Positions 39,328 to 49,487 of a DNA stretch of 64,000 nt are shown here, in pieces. The position numbers and the translations under genes are program-made. The stretch's first letter is position 1. Every line of letters begins with the position of its first letter. This DNA is from Lawsonella clevelandensis. GTDB lineage: Bacteria; Actinomycetota; Actinomycetes; Mycobacteriales; Mycobacteriaceae. Under the pieces are notes generated by a model that was not told the origin of the DNA, made no database searches, and saw only the letters and a program-made list of their open reading frames with translations. The stretch is from positions 1 to 64,000 of the forward strand of contig NZ_QFOZ01000001.1 in assembly GCF_003241315.1 (NCBI RefSeq), read 5' to 3'.

Positions 39328-40521
39328 ATGGACCTTTACGAACATCAAGCGAAAGAACTCTTCGATAGATATGGAGTTCCTACACTCCGCGGTAGCGTGG
39401 TAACTACTCCAGCAGAAGCGGCAGTAGCAGCAGCCTCAATGGATCTCCCTGTAGTTATTAAAGCTCAGGTAAAAGTGGGGGGCCGTGGCAAAGCAGGTGG
39501 AGTGAAGCTCGCGCGGACGCGGGAAGACGTTACCTCTTACGCTGCCTTAATTCTTGGTATGGATATTAAAGGGCACCGCGTTGATAAGGTCCTCATTGAC
39601 CCAGGCGTTGATATTGCGGAGGAATACTACATCTCATTTCTTATCGATCGCTCCCATCGTCGTTTCTTAGCGATGTGTTCAGTAGCGGGGGGCATGGATA
39701 TCGAGACTGTAGCTAAGGAACGTCCAGGAGCTCTCGCTAAAGTTCCTATTGATCCGGAGAAGGGCGTTGACCGCGCTATGGCACGCGAAATTGCCAAACG
39801 TGGTCATTTACCTGACGACATTCTGGATACTGCAGCAGACAGTATTGAAAAGCTTTACCACGTATTTACAGAAACTGATGCCAGCTTGGTAGAAGTTAAT
39901 CCCCTTGTAAGAACAGTGGATAATCGTGTTCTCGCTATCGATGGCAAAATGACGCTCGACGATAATGCAGAAAAGCGTCACCGCGACATTTTCGCAGATT
40001 ATCGCGACAATTCCCATGCTGATCCATGCGAATTAGCGGCTAAAGAAGTTGGTCTGCACTATGTCAAACTCGATGGGAATGTTGGCATTATCGGTAATGG
40101 TGCTGGTCTGGTTATGTCCACTCTCGATGTCGTAGCTTATGCAGGGGAACGCTATGGCAATGTTAAACCCGCGAATTTCCTTGATATTGGTGGTGGAGCA
40201 TCTGCCTCCGTCATGGAGTCTGGCCTCCGAATTATTATGGAAGACCCACAGGTAGAAGCCGTTTTTGTGAATGTCTTTGGGGGCATCACTTCTTGTGTAG
40301 AGGTGGCCAACGGCATTCTTAGCGCCCTTAAACAGTTGGGGAATACCTTCACTAAACCACTTGTTGTAAGGCTTGATGGTAACGAGGTGGCTGCTGCACA
40401 AGAGATTCTCAATAGTGTGCATCATCCGCTCATCACGACGGCGACTGATATGGATGGCGGAGCTCAAAAAGTAGCGCGCATTGTTGCTGAGCGCAGCGCC
40501 CACGCTAGCGCGGGAAAGTAG
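39328..40521 (+). CDS. sucC: Succinate-CoA ligase, beta subunit
   Basis: 397 residues. With SucD it converts succinyl-CoA to succinate with substrate-level phosphorylation. ATP-grasp features: [58 protein letters not shown], and the C-terminal [14 protein letters not shown] and [14 protein letters not shown]. Two further ATG codons lie 4 and 8 bases upstream but out of frame or without clear advantage; the Shine-Dalgarno is weak. sucD follows 13 bases later, so the two are co-transcribed. Confidence 0.96.
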   Translation: MDLYEHQAKELFDRYGVPTLRGSVVTTPAEAAVAAASMDLPVVIKAQVKVGGRGKAGGVKLARTREDVTSYAALILGMDIKGHRVDKVLIDPGVDIAEEYYISFLIDRSHRRFLAMCSVAGGMDIETVAKERPGALAKVPIDPEKGVDRAMAREIAKRGHLPDDILDTAADSIEKLYHVFTETDASLVEVNPLVRTVDNRVLAIDGKMTLDDNAEKRHRDIFADYRDNSHADPCELAAKEVGLHYVKLDGNVGIIGNGAGLVMSTLDVVAYAGERYGNVKPANFLDIGGGASASVMESGLRIIMEDPQVEAVFVNVFGGITSCVEVANGILSALKQLGNTFTKPLVVRLDGNEVAAAQEILNSVHHPLITTATDMDGGAQKVARIVAERSAHASAGK

Positions 40522-40534
40522 GGGAGAAGCTCTT

Positions 40535-41437
40535 ATGTCGATTTTCGTCAACAAAAATAGTCGCGTGGTCGTACAAGGAATGACAGGCCATGAAGGAATG
40601 CGACATACTGCCCGTATGCTTGCTGCCGGCACCACTATTGTGGCTGGAGTGAACCCGCGAAAAGCTGGAGCTATTGTCCATTTCGATAACGTCAATAAAG
40701 ACATTCCCGTTTTTGGAACAGTTAAAGAAGCTATGGCAGCTACCGGCGCTAATGTGTCAGTTGTTTTCGTGCCTGCGTTTCACGCTAAAAGCGCCATGAT
40801 AGAAGCTATTGACGCAGAAATTCCTGTCCTTGTTACCATTACTGAGGGTATTCCGGTGCATGACGCTGCTGTTGCCTGGGCGCATAACGTTAATCATGGA
40901 CAAAAGACTCGCATCATCGGTCCTAACTGTCCCGGTATTATTACCCCGGAAGAGACAAATATCGGCATTATTCCTGATGGAATTTCCTCATCTGGCCCCA
41001 TCGGTCTTGTCTCTAAATCCGGTACTCTTACCTACCAGCTGATGGCGGATGTTTCAGAAATTGGCATTTCAACAGCTCTTGGCATTGGTGGCGATCCTAT
41101 TCCCGGCACTACTCACATTGATGCTTTACAAGCTTTTGAAGATGATCCGGATACAGAACTCATCGTCATGATCGGCGAGATTGGTGGAGATGCGGAAGAA
41201 AAAGCCGCAGAATACATTAAGACCCATATCACGAAGCCAGTTATTGGCTACGTTGCCGGATTCACTGCTCCTGAAGGGAAAACTATGGGGCATGCCGGAG
41301 CTATCGTTTCGGGATCCTCAGGAACAGCACAGGCCAAAAAGGATGCTCTTGAAGCCGTCGGCGTAAAAGTAGGCAAAACTCCTTCAGAGACTGCCCGTCT
41401 AACACGCGAAGTGTATGCAAGCCTGCATAATAAATAG
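40535..41437 (+). CDS. sucD: Succinate-CoA ligase, alpha subunit
   Basis: 300 residues from ATG 40535 with GGGAGAAG upstream; the open frame extends 18 codons further into sucC without a ribosome site. The CoA-binding Rossmann part has [15 protein letters not shown] and GVNPRKAG; the ligase part has [31 protein letters not shown] and the phosphorylated His in [17 protein letters not shown]. It forms a heterotetramer with SucC. It is followed 34 bases later by the DUF6350 gene, the order seen in M. tuberculosis (Rv0951, Rv0952, Rv0955). Confidence 0.97.
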   Translation: MSIFVNKNSRVVVQGMTGHEGMRHTARMLAAGTTIVAGVNPRKAGAIVHFDNVNKDIPVFGTVKEAMAATGANVSVVFVPAFHAKSAMIEAIDAEIPVLVTITEGIPVHDAAVAWAHNVNHGQKTRIIGPNCPGIITPEETNIGIIPDGISSSGPIGLVSKSGTLTYQLMADVSEIGISTALGIGGDPIPGTTHIDALQAFEDDPDTELIVMIGEIGGDAEEKAAEYIKTHITKPVIGYVAGFTAPEGKTMGHAGAIVSGSSGTAQAKKDALEAVGVKVGKTPSETARLTREVYASLHNK

Positions 41438-41471
41438 GTGACTCATACTGTCTACCGAGGAGGAGAGGCTT

Positions 41472-42938
41472 GTGGCCAGTAGTGAAACTGGTGAATCTAC
41501 TCACCCTCGGAGCGCACACGTATTGAGTATTTTTCGTGGGCGTAGAGGAGTTATCGTTCCGGCACTGCTTCCGTCAGTAGCTCTACTTGTTGTTGCTATG
41601 GTTGTGGCTGGTATTACCGTGGCAGTGACCGATATGGATTCACCCCACTGGTGGCCATTAACTCTTTCACTGTGGATGGCAGTATTCCACGTACCTTTTA
41701 CAGGTATTGGACCAACCGGGTTCGTAACTGTTATGGGTTTTCTCCCACTCTTACCTACCCTCCTCTATATTGTGTTCCTTGCGTGGGTAGCTCGTCGATT
41801 TATCGCTGATGATATACCTGCGGATACGCAGCTCTTTAGCCTTCTCTCCATTCTTATTCCTCTCATTTTCGCGGGAATTGGCTGGGGAGGTATGTGGGGT
41901 ATGCGTGGCATAGTGTTCATTCAGCCGCCACACGCAGGTGTGATGGTTGGCATGGTCTTCTTCATCACGCTTGTGGGTATAACTATTGGTTTACGGGAGC
42001 ACGTTTTATACCTCATTCCGCATGCTCGAGATACTTTTCCCAGCTGGGGGAAGGCCGGTTTTTGGGTGACAGAGCAATTCCTTTGTGCCATGCTCATGGC
42101 AGGATCTATTGCTAGCGTTGTCGCTTTAATTGCCCATTGGAACCTCATTGGGCAGGTACTAAATTACGGTAATTCTGCCGCCGGTATTGCAGGATTTGGA
42201 GTATTTAGCCTTCTCTACCTTCCCAACATGATGGTTGCTGCGGCCACCATATTGTCCGGAGGAGGTATTCACGTTGGTCTTTTCCAGACGAGTCTCTACG
42301 CCACACATCTCGACAAATTACCGGCATTCCCTCTTTTTGCTGCGCTTCCACAGGATGAAGCGCAAACGTGGTGGCTTATCTTCCTCACTATTCCCATTGC
42401 TGCAGCAATAGTAGTGGCGTGCCGTACCCCCGGAGAAACTGTACAAGACCGTCTCAAAGCAATTGCATTCGCTACCCCCACCACAGCAGCATGCGCAGCG
42501 CTTGGCGCTTGGCTTGCCGGAGGGGAAATTGGAGTGATGGGTTCCGTGCGCATGTCAGAAGGGTTAACGGGTCTTATTCTGGCCGCCTGGATCGGAATTC
42601 TTGGCTCGGTTACCGTATTCGTACAACGTGGGGAGGGGTTTGCCAGTATTAAAGCTGCACACAGTCAACGTCGTGCGAAGAAACGCGCTGTCGATGAGCG
42701 TGACGATGAGAGTGACGATGTAGAAGAGGACGTATCTGAAGAAAAGTCAGAAGAAAAAGACGGATCAGACGTAACTGAGCCGGATGAGAACACTGACACA
42801 TCTGACTCTGATACATCAGAAAACAGTGAGAGCGCAGATACTGTAGAAAACAGTGATGCTGGAGAGTCAGACGAGATGTCAGAGTCTGTAGATGATGCAG
42901 ACGGTACCGATAATAACTCTATAAATACTTCTTCTTAA
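41472..42938 (+). CDS. DUF6350-type polytopic membrane protein
   Basis: 488 residues from GTG 41472 (GAGGAGAGG upstream). Residues ~15-385 form about nine or ten membrane helices with loops such as PPHAGVMVGM and LLYLPNMMVAAATIL, resembling Rv0955 and other DUF6350 proteins found between sucD and purN in this order. The last ~95 residues are extremely acidic and Ser-rich (many DES/DED runs), preceded by a basic hinge HSQRRAKKRAVDERDDE, and are probably a disordered cytoplasmic tail. The function is unknown; a transporter or permease scaffold is only a guess from topology. Confidence 0.82.
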   Translation: MASSETGESTHPRSAHVLSIFRGRRGVIVPALLPSVALLVVAMVVAGITVAVTDMDSPHWWPLTLSLWMAVFHVPFTGIGPTGFVTVMGFLPLLPTLLYIVFLAWVARRFIADDIPADTQLFSLLSILIPLIFAGIGWGGMWGMRGIVFIQPPHAGVMVGMVFFITLVGITIGLREHVLYLIPHARDTFPSWGKAGFWVTEQFLCAMLMAGSIASVVALIAHWNLIGQVLNYGNSAAGIAGFGVFSLLYLPNMMVAAATILSGGGIHVGLFQTSLYATHLDKLPAFPLFAALPQDEAQTWWLIFLTIPIAAAIVVACRTPGETVQDRLKAIAFATPTTAACAALGAWLAGGEIGVMGSVRMSEGLTGLILAAWIGILGSVTVFVQRGEGFASIKAAHSQRRAKKRAVDERDDESDDVEEDVSEEKSEEKDGSDVTEPDENTDTSDSDTSENSESADTVENSDAGESDEMSESVDDADGTDNNSINTSS

Positions 42939-43017
42939 GTGATAGGGGTAGGGAAAATAGAGTGTGACGGGTTACACTATTCCTATTCCCAGTGAGTGAG
43001 TATTCGGAGTGTCTGTC

Positions 43018-43644
43018 GTGGATGTTGTAGCCTCTACAACCAAGCTACGCCTGGTCATCCTTGTGTCTGGTGTTGGCTCTCTGATGAACGCTGTAGTGGA
43101 AGCAACTCGCGATCCTCACTATCCCGCAGAAATTGTAGCTGTGGGGGCTGACCGTCCCTGTGAAGGACTGACTCGAGCCGAATCAGCTGGTATCGAGACG
43201 TTCCTCGTCAATTTTTCCGATTATGCTAATCGCGCGGAATGGGATGAAGCACTCGCCACAACCATTGCGCGCTATCAGCCAGATCTTATTGTTTCTGCCG
43301 GTTTTATGCGCATTGCCGGGAAAAATGTTCTTAAAGATTTCGGGGGCCGGTTCATTAATACCCATCCTGCTTTGCTGCCAGCTTTTAAAGGCGCACATGC
43401 GGTGGAAGATGCTCTTGCCTACGGTGTGAAATACACCGGCTCCTCCATTCACCTTGTTGACGAAGGTGTCGATACCGGCCCACTACTTGCACAAGAGCCG
43501 GTTCCTGTACTGCCCGACGATACTGTCGAGGCTCTCCACGACCGCATCAAAATTGTGGAAAGGCGTTTACTCTGCGAAGTTATCGCGGATATCGCCACAG
43601 ACGGTCCATCAGCCCGTGTGACCCGTATCCAACAATCACAGTAG
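43018..43644 (+). CDS. purN: Phosphoribosylglycinamide formyltransferase
   Basis: 208 residues from GTG 43018, which has GGAG 8 bases upstream; GTG 43009 overlaps that site. It transfers formyl from 10-formyl-THF to GAR in purine synthesis. Motifs: [16 protein letters not shown] (in place of the SGxGSNLQ form, as in mycobacteria), [10 protein letters not shown], the catalytic Asn and His of [14 protein letters not shown], and [19 protein letters not shown] with the catalytic Asp. purH follows after 13 bases; the pair forms an operon handling both folate-dependent formylations. Confidence 0.95.
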   Translation: MDVVASTTKLRLVILVSGVGSLMNAVVEATRDPHYPAEIVAVGADRPCEGLTRAESAGIETFLVNFSDYANRAEWDEALATTIARYQPDLIVSAGFMRIAGKNVLKDFGGRFINTHPALLPAFKGAHAVEDALAYGVKYTGSSIHLVDEGVDTGPLLAQEPVPVLPDDTVEALHDRIKIVERRLLCEVIADIATDGPSARVTRIQQSQ

Positions 43645-43657
43645 AAGAAGGAAATCA

Positions 43658-45250
43658 GTGTCTGATTCTCGTAAGCCGATTAAGCGCGCTCTAGTCAGTG
43701 TCTATGACAAAACCGGACTTGAAGAACTCGCCAAAGGGCTACATGAGGCTGGTGTAGAGATCGTCTCTACCGGCTCCACTGCTAGCCGTATCTCTGATGC
43801 CGGCGTTCCCGTCACCCCCGTTGACGAATTGACGGGTTTCCCGGAATGCCTCGAGGGACGCGTCAAGACCCTCCACCCACGTGTCCATGCCGGTATCTTG
43901 GCAGATACCCGAAAAGACGAGCACATGCAGCAACTCGCCGAACTCGGTGTGGAAGCCTTCCAGCTCGTTATCGTCAACCTTTACCCCTTTGAAGCAACAG
44001 TTGCCTCCGGCGCGCCCTTCGACGCTTGTGTGGAACAGATCGATATAGGTGGCCCCTCCATGGTTCGCGCTGCTGCAAAGAACCACCCCTCGGTTGCGGT
44101 TGTCGTTGACCCGTCCCGCTACAGTGATGTTCTTACCGCTGTGAAGGAAGGCGGCTTTACGCTGGAGCAACGTACTGAACTTGCTGCTGACGCATTCCGC
44201 CACACTGCCTCCTATGATGTTGCTGTGGCGTCCTGGTTCGGTGAGCAACTCGGGAAGAAAGCCGCTGCCGCCGCCCAGACTGAAGAAGAAAAGCGCGAAG
44301 CAGAATTTCCGGTATGGGAAGGTGCCACTTTTGTGCGCGGTAATGTCCTCCGCTACGGCGAGAACCCGCATCAGTCAGCAGCGCTGTACTTGGATAATGC
44401 CCACCCTGGTATCGCCCAGGCGAAGCAACTGCACGGTAAAGCCATGAGCTACAACAACTACATGGATGCCGATGCCGCCTGGCGTTCCGCCCACGACCAT
44501 GACGGTATTTGCGTCGCCGTCATCAAGCACGCTAACCCCTGCGGTATTGCGATCTCTGACCAGTCTGTTGCTGACGCATACCGGAAGGCGCACGCTTGCG
44601 ATCCCGTTTCTGCTTTTGGTGGCATTATTGCTTCCAATACGGAGGTCTCCTGCGAGATGGCCAAGGAAGTTGTGAACGTCTTTACCGAGGCAATTCTTGC
44701 CCCCTCCTATGAAGACGGTGCTGTGGAGATTCTTTCCCAGAAGAAGAATCTCCGCATTATGGAAGTTCCCGAGTTTGACGCACCGTTCTACGACTTCCGC
44801 CAGGTTACGGGTGGTCTACTCTGCATGGAACGCGACCGTGTGGACGTTGACGGCGACTATGCTAAGAATTGGACGCTAGCCTCCGGTGAGCCTGCCGATG
44901 AAGCAACACTGCGGGATCTGGAGTTCGCGTGGCGTACGTGCCGGTCGGTTAAATCCAATGCCATCTTAGTGGCTAAGGAAGGAGCGACAGTTGGCGTTGG
45001 TATGGGGCAGGTTAACCGTGTAGATGCCGCTAAATTGGCGGTGGAGCGCGCTGGAGATCGAGTTGTAGGATCCGTCGCCGCATCCGATGCGTTCTTCCCC
45101 TTCGCCGATGGCTTTGAGGTACTTGCGAAAGCTGGTGTGAAAGCTGTTGTCCAGCCTGGTGGTTCTATCCGTGACAATGAGGTCATTGAGGCTGCTCAAG
45201 CAGCAGGTATCACAATGTATCTGACAGGCTGCCGTCACTTCGCACACTAA
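43658..45250 (+). CDS. purH: Bifunctional AICAR transformylase / IMP cyclohydrolase
   Basis: 530 residues from GTG 43658 (AAGAAGGA upstream). The last two steps of IMP synthesis. An N-terminal MGS-like cyclohydrolase domain (about 1-195: [51 protein letters not shown]) is followed by the transformylase domain ([20 protein letters not shown], the Lys-His of [24 protein letters not shown], and [17 protein letters not shown]). It ends with GCRHFAH. Length and all motifs are normal. A terminator hairpin follows. Confidence 0.97.
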   Translation: MSDSRKPIKRALVSVYDKTGLEELAKGLHEAGVEIVSTGSTASRISDAGVPVTPVDELTGFPECLEGRVKTLHPRVHAGILADTRKDEHMQQLAELGVEAFQLVIVNLYPFEATVASGAPFDACVEQIDIGGPSMVRAAAKNHPSVAVVVDPSRYSDVLTAVKEGGFTLEQRTELAADAFRHTASYDVAVASWFGEQLGKKAAAAAQTEEEKREAEFPVWEGATFVRGNVLRYGENPHQSAALYLDNAHPGIAQAKQLHGKAMSYNNYMDADAAWRSAHDHDGICVAVIKHANPCGIAISDQSVADAYRKAHACDPVSAFGGIIASNTEVSCEMAKEVVNVFTEAILAPSYEDGAVEILSQKKNLRIMEVPEFDAPFYDFRQVTGGLLCMERDRVDVDGDYAKNWTLASGEPADEATLRDLEFAWRTCRSVKSNAILVAKEGATVGVGMGQVNRVDAAKLAVERAGDRVVGSVAASDAFFPFADGFEVLAKAGVKAVVQPGGSIRDNEVIEAAQAAGITMYLTGCRHFAH

Positions 45251-45320
45251 AAAGCACTGTTACAAGAGCACTGCGCTTTGAAAGCGTACTGTACAAAAGT
45301 GCTCAGATAGTTAGGACGGT

Positions 45321-45371
45321 CCCCGCCACCCACTAGCACTGGGTTTAATACTCAGTACATGGGTGGCGGGG
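45321..45371. terminator. Terminator, purH / AEC transporter
   Basis: Arms CCCCGCCACCCA (45321-45332) and TGGGTGGCGGGG (45360-45371) form a perfect 12-bp stem with a 27-base loop, followed by ATTTCTTAT. It lies between convergent genes. Confidence 0.75.
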
Positions 45372-45404
45372 ATTTCTTATACGTATTGTGTGGAGATACG
45401 GATT

Positions 45405-46340
45405 TTACGTGGGTAAGAGGAGAGCAGAAATAATAAGGATGACGGGTATCGCAAGGATAGTGGAAAGAAAACCGGCGTCGCGTGCTAGGTAGCGTGCAGT
45501 GTTATAGCGCGTGGCAAAAATATAGACGTTTACTGCAGTGGGAAGGGCTGCACACACGCAGACGGCGAAAAGTGTTTGAGGGTCAAGATGCAGGGCAAAG
45601 CGGCCGAATAACCACGCAATAAAAGGCATAACAACCGATTTTAAAGTGACAGCTAAGGCAACATCACGTCGGGGAGTAATGCCTTTTTCCATCACTTTTA
45701 CCCCGTAAAAAGAGTGTCCAAAACCAAGGAGTCCACAGGGGACTGCTGTTTGGCCAATGAGATGTAGGGGTTCGCTCACAATAGTGGGAGGTGTCCAATG
45801 CCCGAGAGCGAAAATAAGACCTGCAAGGCCAAAGATCACCATAGGATTCTTTAACGGCTGTAGTAGCCTTTCCCATGTTTTCTGCTCTGAATGGTCAAGG
45901 ACAAGATAGTCCAATAGGGAGAGTGTTAAGGGACACAACAGAATAGTTTGGAAGAGCAAGATGGGGACGAAGGCAGTAGTGTCATGAATGACATACAGAG
46001 CGATGGGAATGCCTAGGTTAGCTGAATTCACATAACCGGCAGCAAGACCACCTATAACCAGTTCTGCTGGCTTGCGTTTTAACCATAGGTAAGAAATAAG
46101 GATAAAGAGTAGCGACGTTACTGCATTAGCGAAGACAGCCACGCTAAGGTGCACTGAGAATACGGATTTGAGATCCGCTTTAATAAGGGTGTCGAAAAGA
46201 AGTGATGGCGTCGCAATCCAGAAGCAGATATTGTTTAGCCCTCGTGCCATCTCTTCGGAGAGGATTCTCAGCCGGCCAAGCAGGTAACCGATGGCGATGA
46301 TGATAGCGATAACTCCAAAACCGTGGAGGACGCCAAGCAT
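45405..46340 (-). CDS. AEC-family (auxin efflux carrier-like) transporter
   Basis: 311 residues with ten predicted membrane helices in two inverted halves, as in the AEC family: the first starts GFGVIAIIIAIGYLLGRLRIL and contains NICFWIATPSLLFDTL; the middle has GYVNSANLGIPIALYVI; the second half includes GLLGFGHSFYGVKVM and AALPTAVNVYIFATRYN. Family members export organic acids such as malate, or amino-acid derivatives. AAGGA lies 8 bases before the ATG. It is a single gene and the substrate cannot be told. Confidence 0.87.
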   Translation of the reverse strand: MLGVLHGFGVIAIIIAIGYLLGRLRILSEEMARGLNNICFWIATPSLLFDTLIKADLKSVFSVHLSVAVFANAVTSLLFILISYLWLKRKPAELVIGGLAAGYVNSANLGIPIALYVIHDTTAFVPILLFQTILLCPLTLSLLDYLVLDHSEQKTWERLLQPLKNPMVIFGLAGLIFALGHWTPPTIVSEPLHLIGQTAVPCGLLGFGHSFYGVKVMEKGITPRRDVALAVTLKSVVMPFIAWLFGRFALHLDPQTLFAVCVCAALPTAVNVYIFATRYNTARYLARDAGFLSTILAIPVILIISALLLPT

Positions 46341-46462
46341 CGGTCTTATCCTTTCAACGAGTTAACAGGGGTTAGGGGAGGCAGTAGAGGGGCAGCAGGA
46401 GGATGCACATGCGTGCTTCAGTTACCGATTCTAGATAATGACTGCACAAAACTACACAAAGA

Positions 46463-46501
46463 AGAAGGTGGCCGTACCCCTAACAGGTACGGCCACCTTC
46501 T
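46463..46501 (-). terminator. Terminator of the rpmB-rpmG-rpsN-rpsR operon
   Basis: A perfect 16-bp stem AGAAGGTGGCCGTACC / GGTACGGCCACCTTCT with a 7-base loop lies 30 bases beyond the rpsR stop; on the minus strand TTTGTGTAGTTTTG follows. Confidence 0.85.
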
Positions 46502-46531
46502 GCTGTTTAAAACGTATCAGTTCACGCCGGT

Positions 46532-46786
46532 TTAGCGACTGGTAAACGGAAGAAGAGCCATTTCGCGAGCGTTCTTCACTGCGACAGCAACTTCACGCTG
46601 CTGCTGAGGAGTGAGACCAGTGACGCGACGGCTGCGGATCTTGCCGCGATCAGAGATGAACTGACGAAGCAGGTTGACATCTTTGTAATCAACATGCTCA
46701 ACACCTGCGGCGACGAGAGGGTTCTTCTTAGGGCGACGACCCTGCTCAGCGCGGTGTTTCTTATTGTAGTTGCGCTTCATAGCCAT
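46532..46786 (-). CDS. rpsR: Ribosomal protein S18
   Basis: 84 residues. Small-subunit protein that pairs with S6. Motifs: [20 protein letters not shown] and [24 protein letters not shown], ending LLPFTSR. It has no Cys residues, so it is the metal-free form. GAGG lies 6 bases before the ATG, and the gene starts 8 bases after the rpsN stop as the last member of a four-gene operon. In mycobacteria the equivalent copy (rpsR2) is in the zinc-starvation ribosomal operon; in corynebacteria this set is often the main copy. Confidence 0.96.
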   Translation of the reverse strand: MAMKRNYNKKHRAEQGRRPKKNPLVAAGVEHVDYKDVNLLRQFISDRGKIRSRRVTGLTPQQQREVAVAVKNAREMALLPFTSR

Positions 46787-46794
46787 CTGTTACC

Positions 46795-47100
46795 TCACCA
46801 ACTCGACTTGCTGATACCAGGTAGCTCACCATCGTGAGCCATCTTGCGGAGACGAACACGGGACACACCAAACTTGCGTAGGTAGCCGCGGGGACGACCA
46901 TCAGCGGAGTCGCGGTTGCGAACGCGAATTGGGCTGGCGTCACGTGGCATCTTGTTCAGTTTGAACTGTGCTTCCATGCGCTCTTCATCAGAGCTATTGG
47001 GGGAGGAAATGATGTGCTTCAATTCCTGACGGCGTTCCGCGTAGCGGGCAACCATAGCTTTACGCTGCTCGTTTTTAGCGATCTTGGACTTCTTAGCCAT
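46795..47100 (-). CDS. rpsN: Ribosomal protein S14, long zinc-free form
   Basis: 101 residues: [20 protein letters not shown] at the start and [20 protein letters not shown] near the end, typical of the long S14 that lacks the CxxC-X-CxxC zinc motif of the 61-residue form. No Cys is present. It starts two bases after the rpmG stop. Zinc-independent S14 permits ribosome assembly when zinc is scarce. Whether a zinc-binding paralogue exists elsewhere in the genome cannot be seen. Confidence 0.96.
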   Translation of the reverse strand: MAKKSKIAKNEQRKAMVARYAERRQELKHIISSPNSSDEERMEAQFKLNKMPRDASPIRVRNRDSADGRPRGYLRKFGVSRVRLRKMAHDGELPGISKSSW

Positions 47101-47102
47101 TT

Positions 47103-47267
47103 CTATCGCTCCTCGCGGAATTCAACATGTTTACGGACAACCGGATCGTACTTCTTAATAACGAGACGATCGGGATCATTGCGGCGGTTCTTGCGGGTTA
47201 CATAGGTGTAACCAGTACCAGCCGTGGACTTCAATTTAACAATAGGGCGAATTTCGTTACGTGCCAT
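47103..47267 (-). CDS. rpmG: Ribosomal protein L33, zinc-free form
   Basis: 54 residues, read directly from the sequence: [20 protein letters not shown] followed by [20 protein letters not shown] and [14 protein letters not shown]. The four Cys of zinc-binding L33 are absent. Its ATG overlaps the rpmB stop by one base (TAATG), and its stop is two bases from rpsN, so all are translated from one message. The gene is short and easily overlooked. Confidence 0.95.
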   Translation of the reverse strand: MARNEIRPIVKLKSTAGTGYTYVTRKNRRNDPDRLVIKKYDPVVRKHVEFREER

Positions 47268-47503
47268 TAGATACGTTCTCCCTGTGCGCGCAGACGAGCC
47301 ACAACGGCCTCGATTCCATCACGATCGATGGTCTTGATGCCTTTTGTGGAGACTGAAAGGGTGACGTAGCGGTCCTCCGAGGGGAGGTAGTAACGACGCC
47401 GCTGAATGTTCGGGTTCCACCGACGATTAGTGCGCCGGTGCGAGTGCGAAACGGACTTGCCGAAACTCGGCTTCCGTCCCGTTACTTGGCAATGCGCCGA
47501 CAT
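47267..47503 (-). CDS. rpmB: Ribosomal protein L28
   Basis: 78 residues: [20 protein letters not shown], then [20 protein letters not shown] and a C-terminal [17 protein letters not shown]. Only one Cys remains (Cys5); zinc-binding L28 has CxxC here, replaced by CQVTG, so it belongs to the metal-free class. It is the first gene of the operon rpmB-rpmG-rpsN-rpsR and divergent from rpmE across a 496-bp gap. Confidence 0.96.
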   Translation of the reverse strand: MSAHCQVTGRKPSFGKSVSHSHRRTNRRWNPNIQRRRYYLPSEDRYVTLSVSTKGIKTIDRDGIEAVVARLRAQGERI

Positions 47504-47999
47504 TGGCGTTCTTTCTCCTTCCGCCCATCCTTATTCGGCATCCGATTGGACGGTCGGAAGAACCGGGGTGGGCGCTGACATACGTATAGACAACAGCAGG
47601 CATCTACGCTACCCGGAAAATCCGCTTTTGGCAATTTGAGTGTATTCGGGCATTTTCGCCAAGCAGATCACAAAAATACGTGTGGAGAAGTAGCGGAAAC
47701 TGCGTGTTCGTTGCTAGCAAGCTCGTTATTAGCAAATTGGAGAAACCCGCAGGACACCATTATACTTAGGTGATTGTTGAAAGACGTCGATTTTCTTTCT
47801 CGTACATTTCGCTAGTAGTATTGGGCAGTCGCACGTTTTGCGAGATATCTCGTAGAAGCTGCAAATACGCCGCGAGGCCCTCAGAACATTTGTTGTTGAG
47901 GATGGCCAACTATCGTCAGCTCTCTGTTATCAGCAATGCAGCTGGGGTTAGGTTCGCGGTATAGCTAGACCACTAAACATCATCTACAAGGGACGATCA
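47504..47999. promoter_or_regulatory. Divergent promoter region between ribosomal-protein operons
   Basis: A 496-bp non-coding region must drive both rpmB (minus) and rpmE (plus). I looked for a Zur operator (AT-rich palindrome of the type TGAAAATGATTTTCA) and found only the weak partial dyad GGAAAATCCGCTTTTGG near 47621-47637. A 64-codon frame at 47770-47964 shows no family features and is not called. No hairpin stands out. Confidence 0.45.
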
Positions 48000-48266
48000 A
48001 TGAAGAAGGATATTCACCCCGACTACCACCCGGTGGTTTTCCAGGATGCGAGCACCGGTACCAAGTTCATCACCCGCTCCACTGCTACCTCGGATCGCAC
48101 CATTGAGTGGGAGGATGGCAATACCTACCCGTTGCTCGTCGTGGACGTGACCTCCGAGTCTCATCCGTTCTGGACAGGAGCTCAGCGCGTTATGGATACC
48201 GCCGGTCGCGTTGAGAAATTCCAGCGTCGCTACGGTAAGCGTATTCCCAAAGCATCCAAGAAGTAG
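48000..48266 (+). CDS. rpmE2: Ribosomal protein L31, type B
   Basis: 88 residues: [41 protein letters not shown], ending [11 protein letters not shown]. Type B L31 lacks the CxxC zinc motif of type A, and no Cys occurs here. AAGGGA lies 6 bases before the ATG. It is co-transcribed with rpmF 33 bases downstream. Together with the divergent operon it completes a full set of zinc-independent ribosomal proteins. Confidence 0.96.
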   Translation: MKKDIHPDYHPVVFQDASTGTKFITRSTATSDRTIEWEDGNTYPLLVVDVTSESHPFWTGAQRVMDTAGRVEKFQRRYGKRIPKASKK

Positions 48267-48299
48267 TTCGCGCTTCTTTATCTAGATAAGGACCTGAAC

Positions 48300-48467
48300 A
48301 TGGCAACTCCTAAGTTCCGTAAGTCGCGCGCGAACACTCATTCGCGCCGCTCCCAGTGGAAGGTCGATAATGCCGCACTGGACAATGTTAAGATCGATGG
48401 CCAGACTACCGCTGTTCCGCGCCGTCTGGTGAAGGCCGCTAAGCTCGGCCTGGTTGACCTCGACTGA
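48300..48467 (+). CDS. rpmF: Ribosomal protein L32, Cys-free
   Basis: 55 residues, read directly: [20 protein letters not shown] then [20 protein letters not shown] and [15 protein letters not shown]. The zinc-ribbon Cys residues found in many L32 proteins are absent. AAGGA is about 8 bases upstream. It ends the short rpmE2-rpmF operon, followed by a strong terminator. The gene is too short for most default ORF filters. Confidence 0.94.
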   Translation: MATPKFRKSRANTHSRRSQWKVDNAALDNVKIDGQTTAVPRRLVKAAKLGLVDLD

Positions 48468-48778
48468 TATGAATGGACCACGTGTAACGTGCGTGGCCAC
48501 CTACTATCAGTAAAAGTTACAACCTGATAGCTTGATTCGATCCCTAAGGAAGAGGGCCACAGTTTAGACTGTGGCCCTCTTCCTCATCTATTTCTATAGG
48601 ATTTATTACTTTGAGAAAGAGTAGTACTTACTCCACGTACTCGCAGATGCCAATTGGTTTAGGCTGATAGGATTTAATAACACGGTAAGATGAGTATCTT
48701 TTTCATCAAGGGACTTGCTGAATGCAATATATACAATGATGTGAAAAGAAAAGCCGATTATTAAGGGATATATAGACC
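48468..48778 (+). other. Intergenic region, rpmF / mprA
   Basis: This 311-bp stretch holds the rpmF terminator (48548-48598) and then an AT-rich segment that should carry the mprA promoter. AAGGGA lies about 10 bases before the mprA ATG. MprA-type regulators usually control their own operon, but I cannot point to a specific binding repeat. Confidence 0.45.
48548..48598 (+). terminator. Terminator of rpmE2-rpmF
   Basis: A perfect 16-bp stem GGAAGAGGGCCACAGT / ACTGTGGCCCTCTTCC (48548-48563, 48568-48583) with a 4-base loop, followed by TCATCTATTTCTAT. Confidence 0.88.
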
Positions 48779-49468
48779 ATGAAAATTCTAGTTGTTGATG
48801 ATGATGAAGCTGTACGGGAGTCATTACGGCGATCTCTCACATTTAATGGCTACTCAGTAGTTCTAGCAGAGAATGGGGAGCAAGCTCTCAATATTATTAA
48901 CCAGCAACAGCTAGATGGCATGATCCTTGACGTCATGATGCCACAGATAGATGGGCTTCAAGTGTGCCGAGAGCTTCGTAACCGAGGCGACGATATGCCA
49001 ATTCTGATGTTGACGGCGCGAGACGCTATTTCTGAGCGTGTAGCTGGTCTTGATGCTGGCGCAGATGATTATTTGCCCAAGCCTTTTGCTCTTGAGGAAC
49101 TGCTTGCTAGGTTGCGCGCACTTCTGCGTCGTACAGGCCGCGATGGGGGAGAAGAAGAAACTGAGAATTTAGTTTTTGCGGATCTTTCTCTTAACCCCGT
49201 TACTCGTGAAGTGTATCGTGGTGACCGCCCGATCTCTCTCACCCGTACCGAGTTCGCATTATTAGAGCTTCTTATCTCCAACCCACGGCGTGTGCTTAGC
49301 CGTAACCGTATTTTGGAGGAATTATGGGGATATTCATTCCCAACTTCTGGTAATGCTCTAGGAGTTTATATTGGTTATCTGCGGCGCAAGACTGAGTCTG
49401 CTGGTGAAGAGCGCCTTATCCATACGGTTCGCGGCGTTGGTTATGTAATGCGTGATCATAAAGGCTAA
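48779..49468 (+). CDS. mprA: Response regulator MprA-like (OmpR family)
   Basis: 229 residues. A receiver domain with acidic pocket VVDDDEAV, phospho-acceptor Asp51 in [13 protein letters not shown], Thr in LTARD and Lys in LPKPF is followed by a winged-helix DNA-binding domain (about 130-226) with [20 protein letters not shown] and [13 protein letters not shown] ... [10 protein letters not shown]. Genes for its sensor kinase and for a HtrA protease follow, as in mycobacterial mprA-mprB-pepD, a system answering envelope stress and regulating alternative sigma factors. The assignment to MprA rests on similarity plus this synteny. Confidence 0.93.
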   Translation: MKILVVDDDEAVRESLRRSLTFNGYSVVLAENGEQALNIINQQQLDGMILDVMMPQIDGLQVCRELRNRGDDMPILMLTARDAISERVAGLDAGADDYLPKPFALEELLARLRALLRRTGRDGGEEETENLVFADLSLNPVTREVYRGDRPISLTRTEFALLELLISNPRRVLSRNRILEELWGYSFPTSGNALGVYIGYLRRKTESAGEERLIHTVRGVGYVMRDHKG

Positions 49469-49487
49469 GGATAAGCAAGGATAAGCA

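Noticed and set aside
47600..47660. Possible Zur operator between rpmB and rpmE2
   Set aside because: Only a partial AAAA...TTTT dyad is present; it does not fit a Zur palindrome well enough.
47770..47964. 64-codon plus-strand frame between the ribosomal operons
   Set aside because: No ribosome site, no domain features and irregular composition; it lies in the expected promoter region, so it is treated as non-coding.
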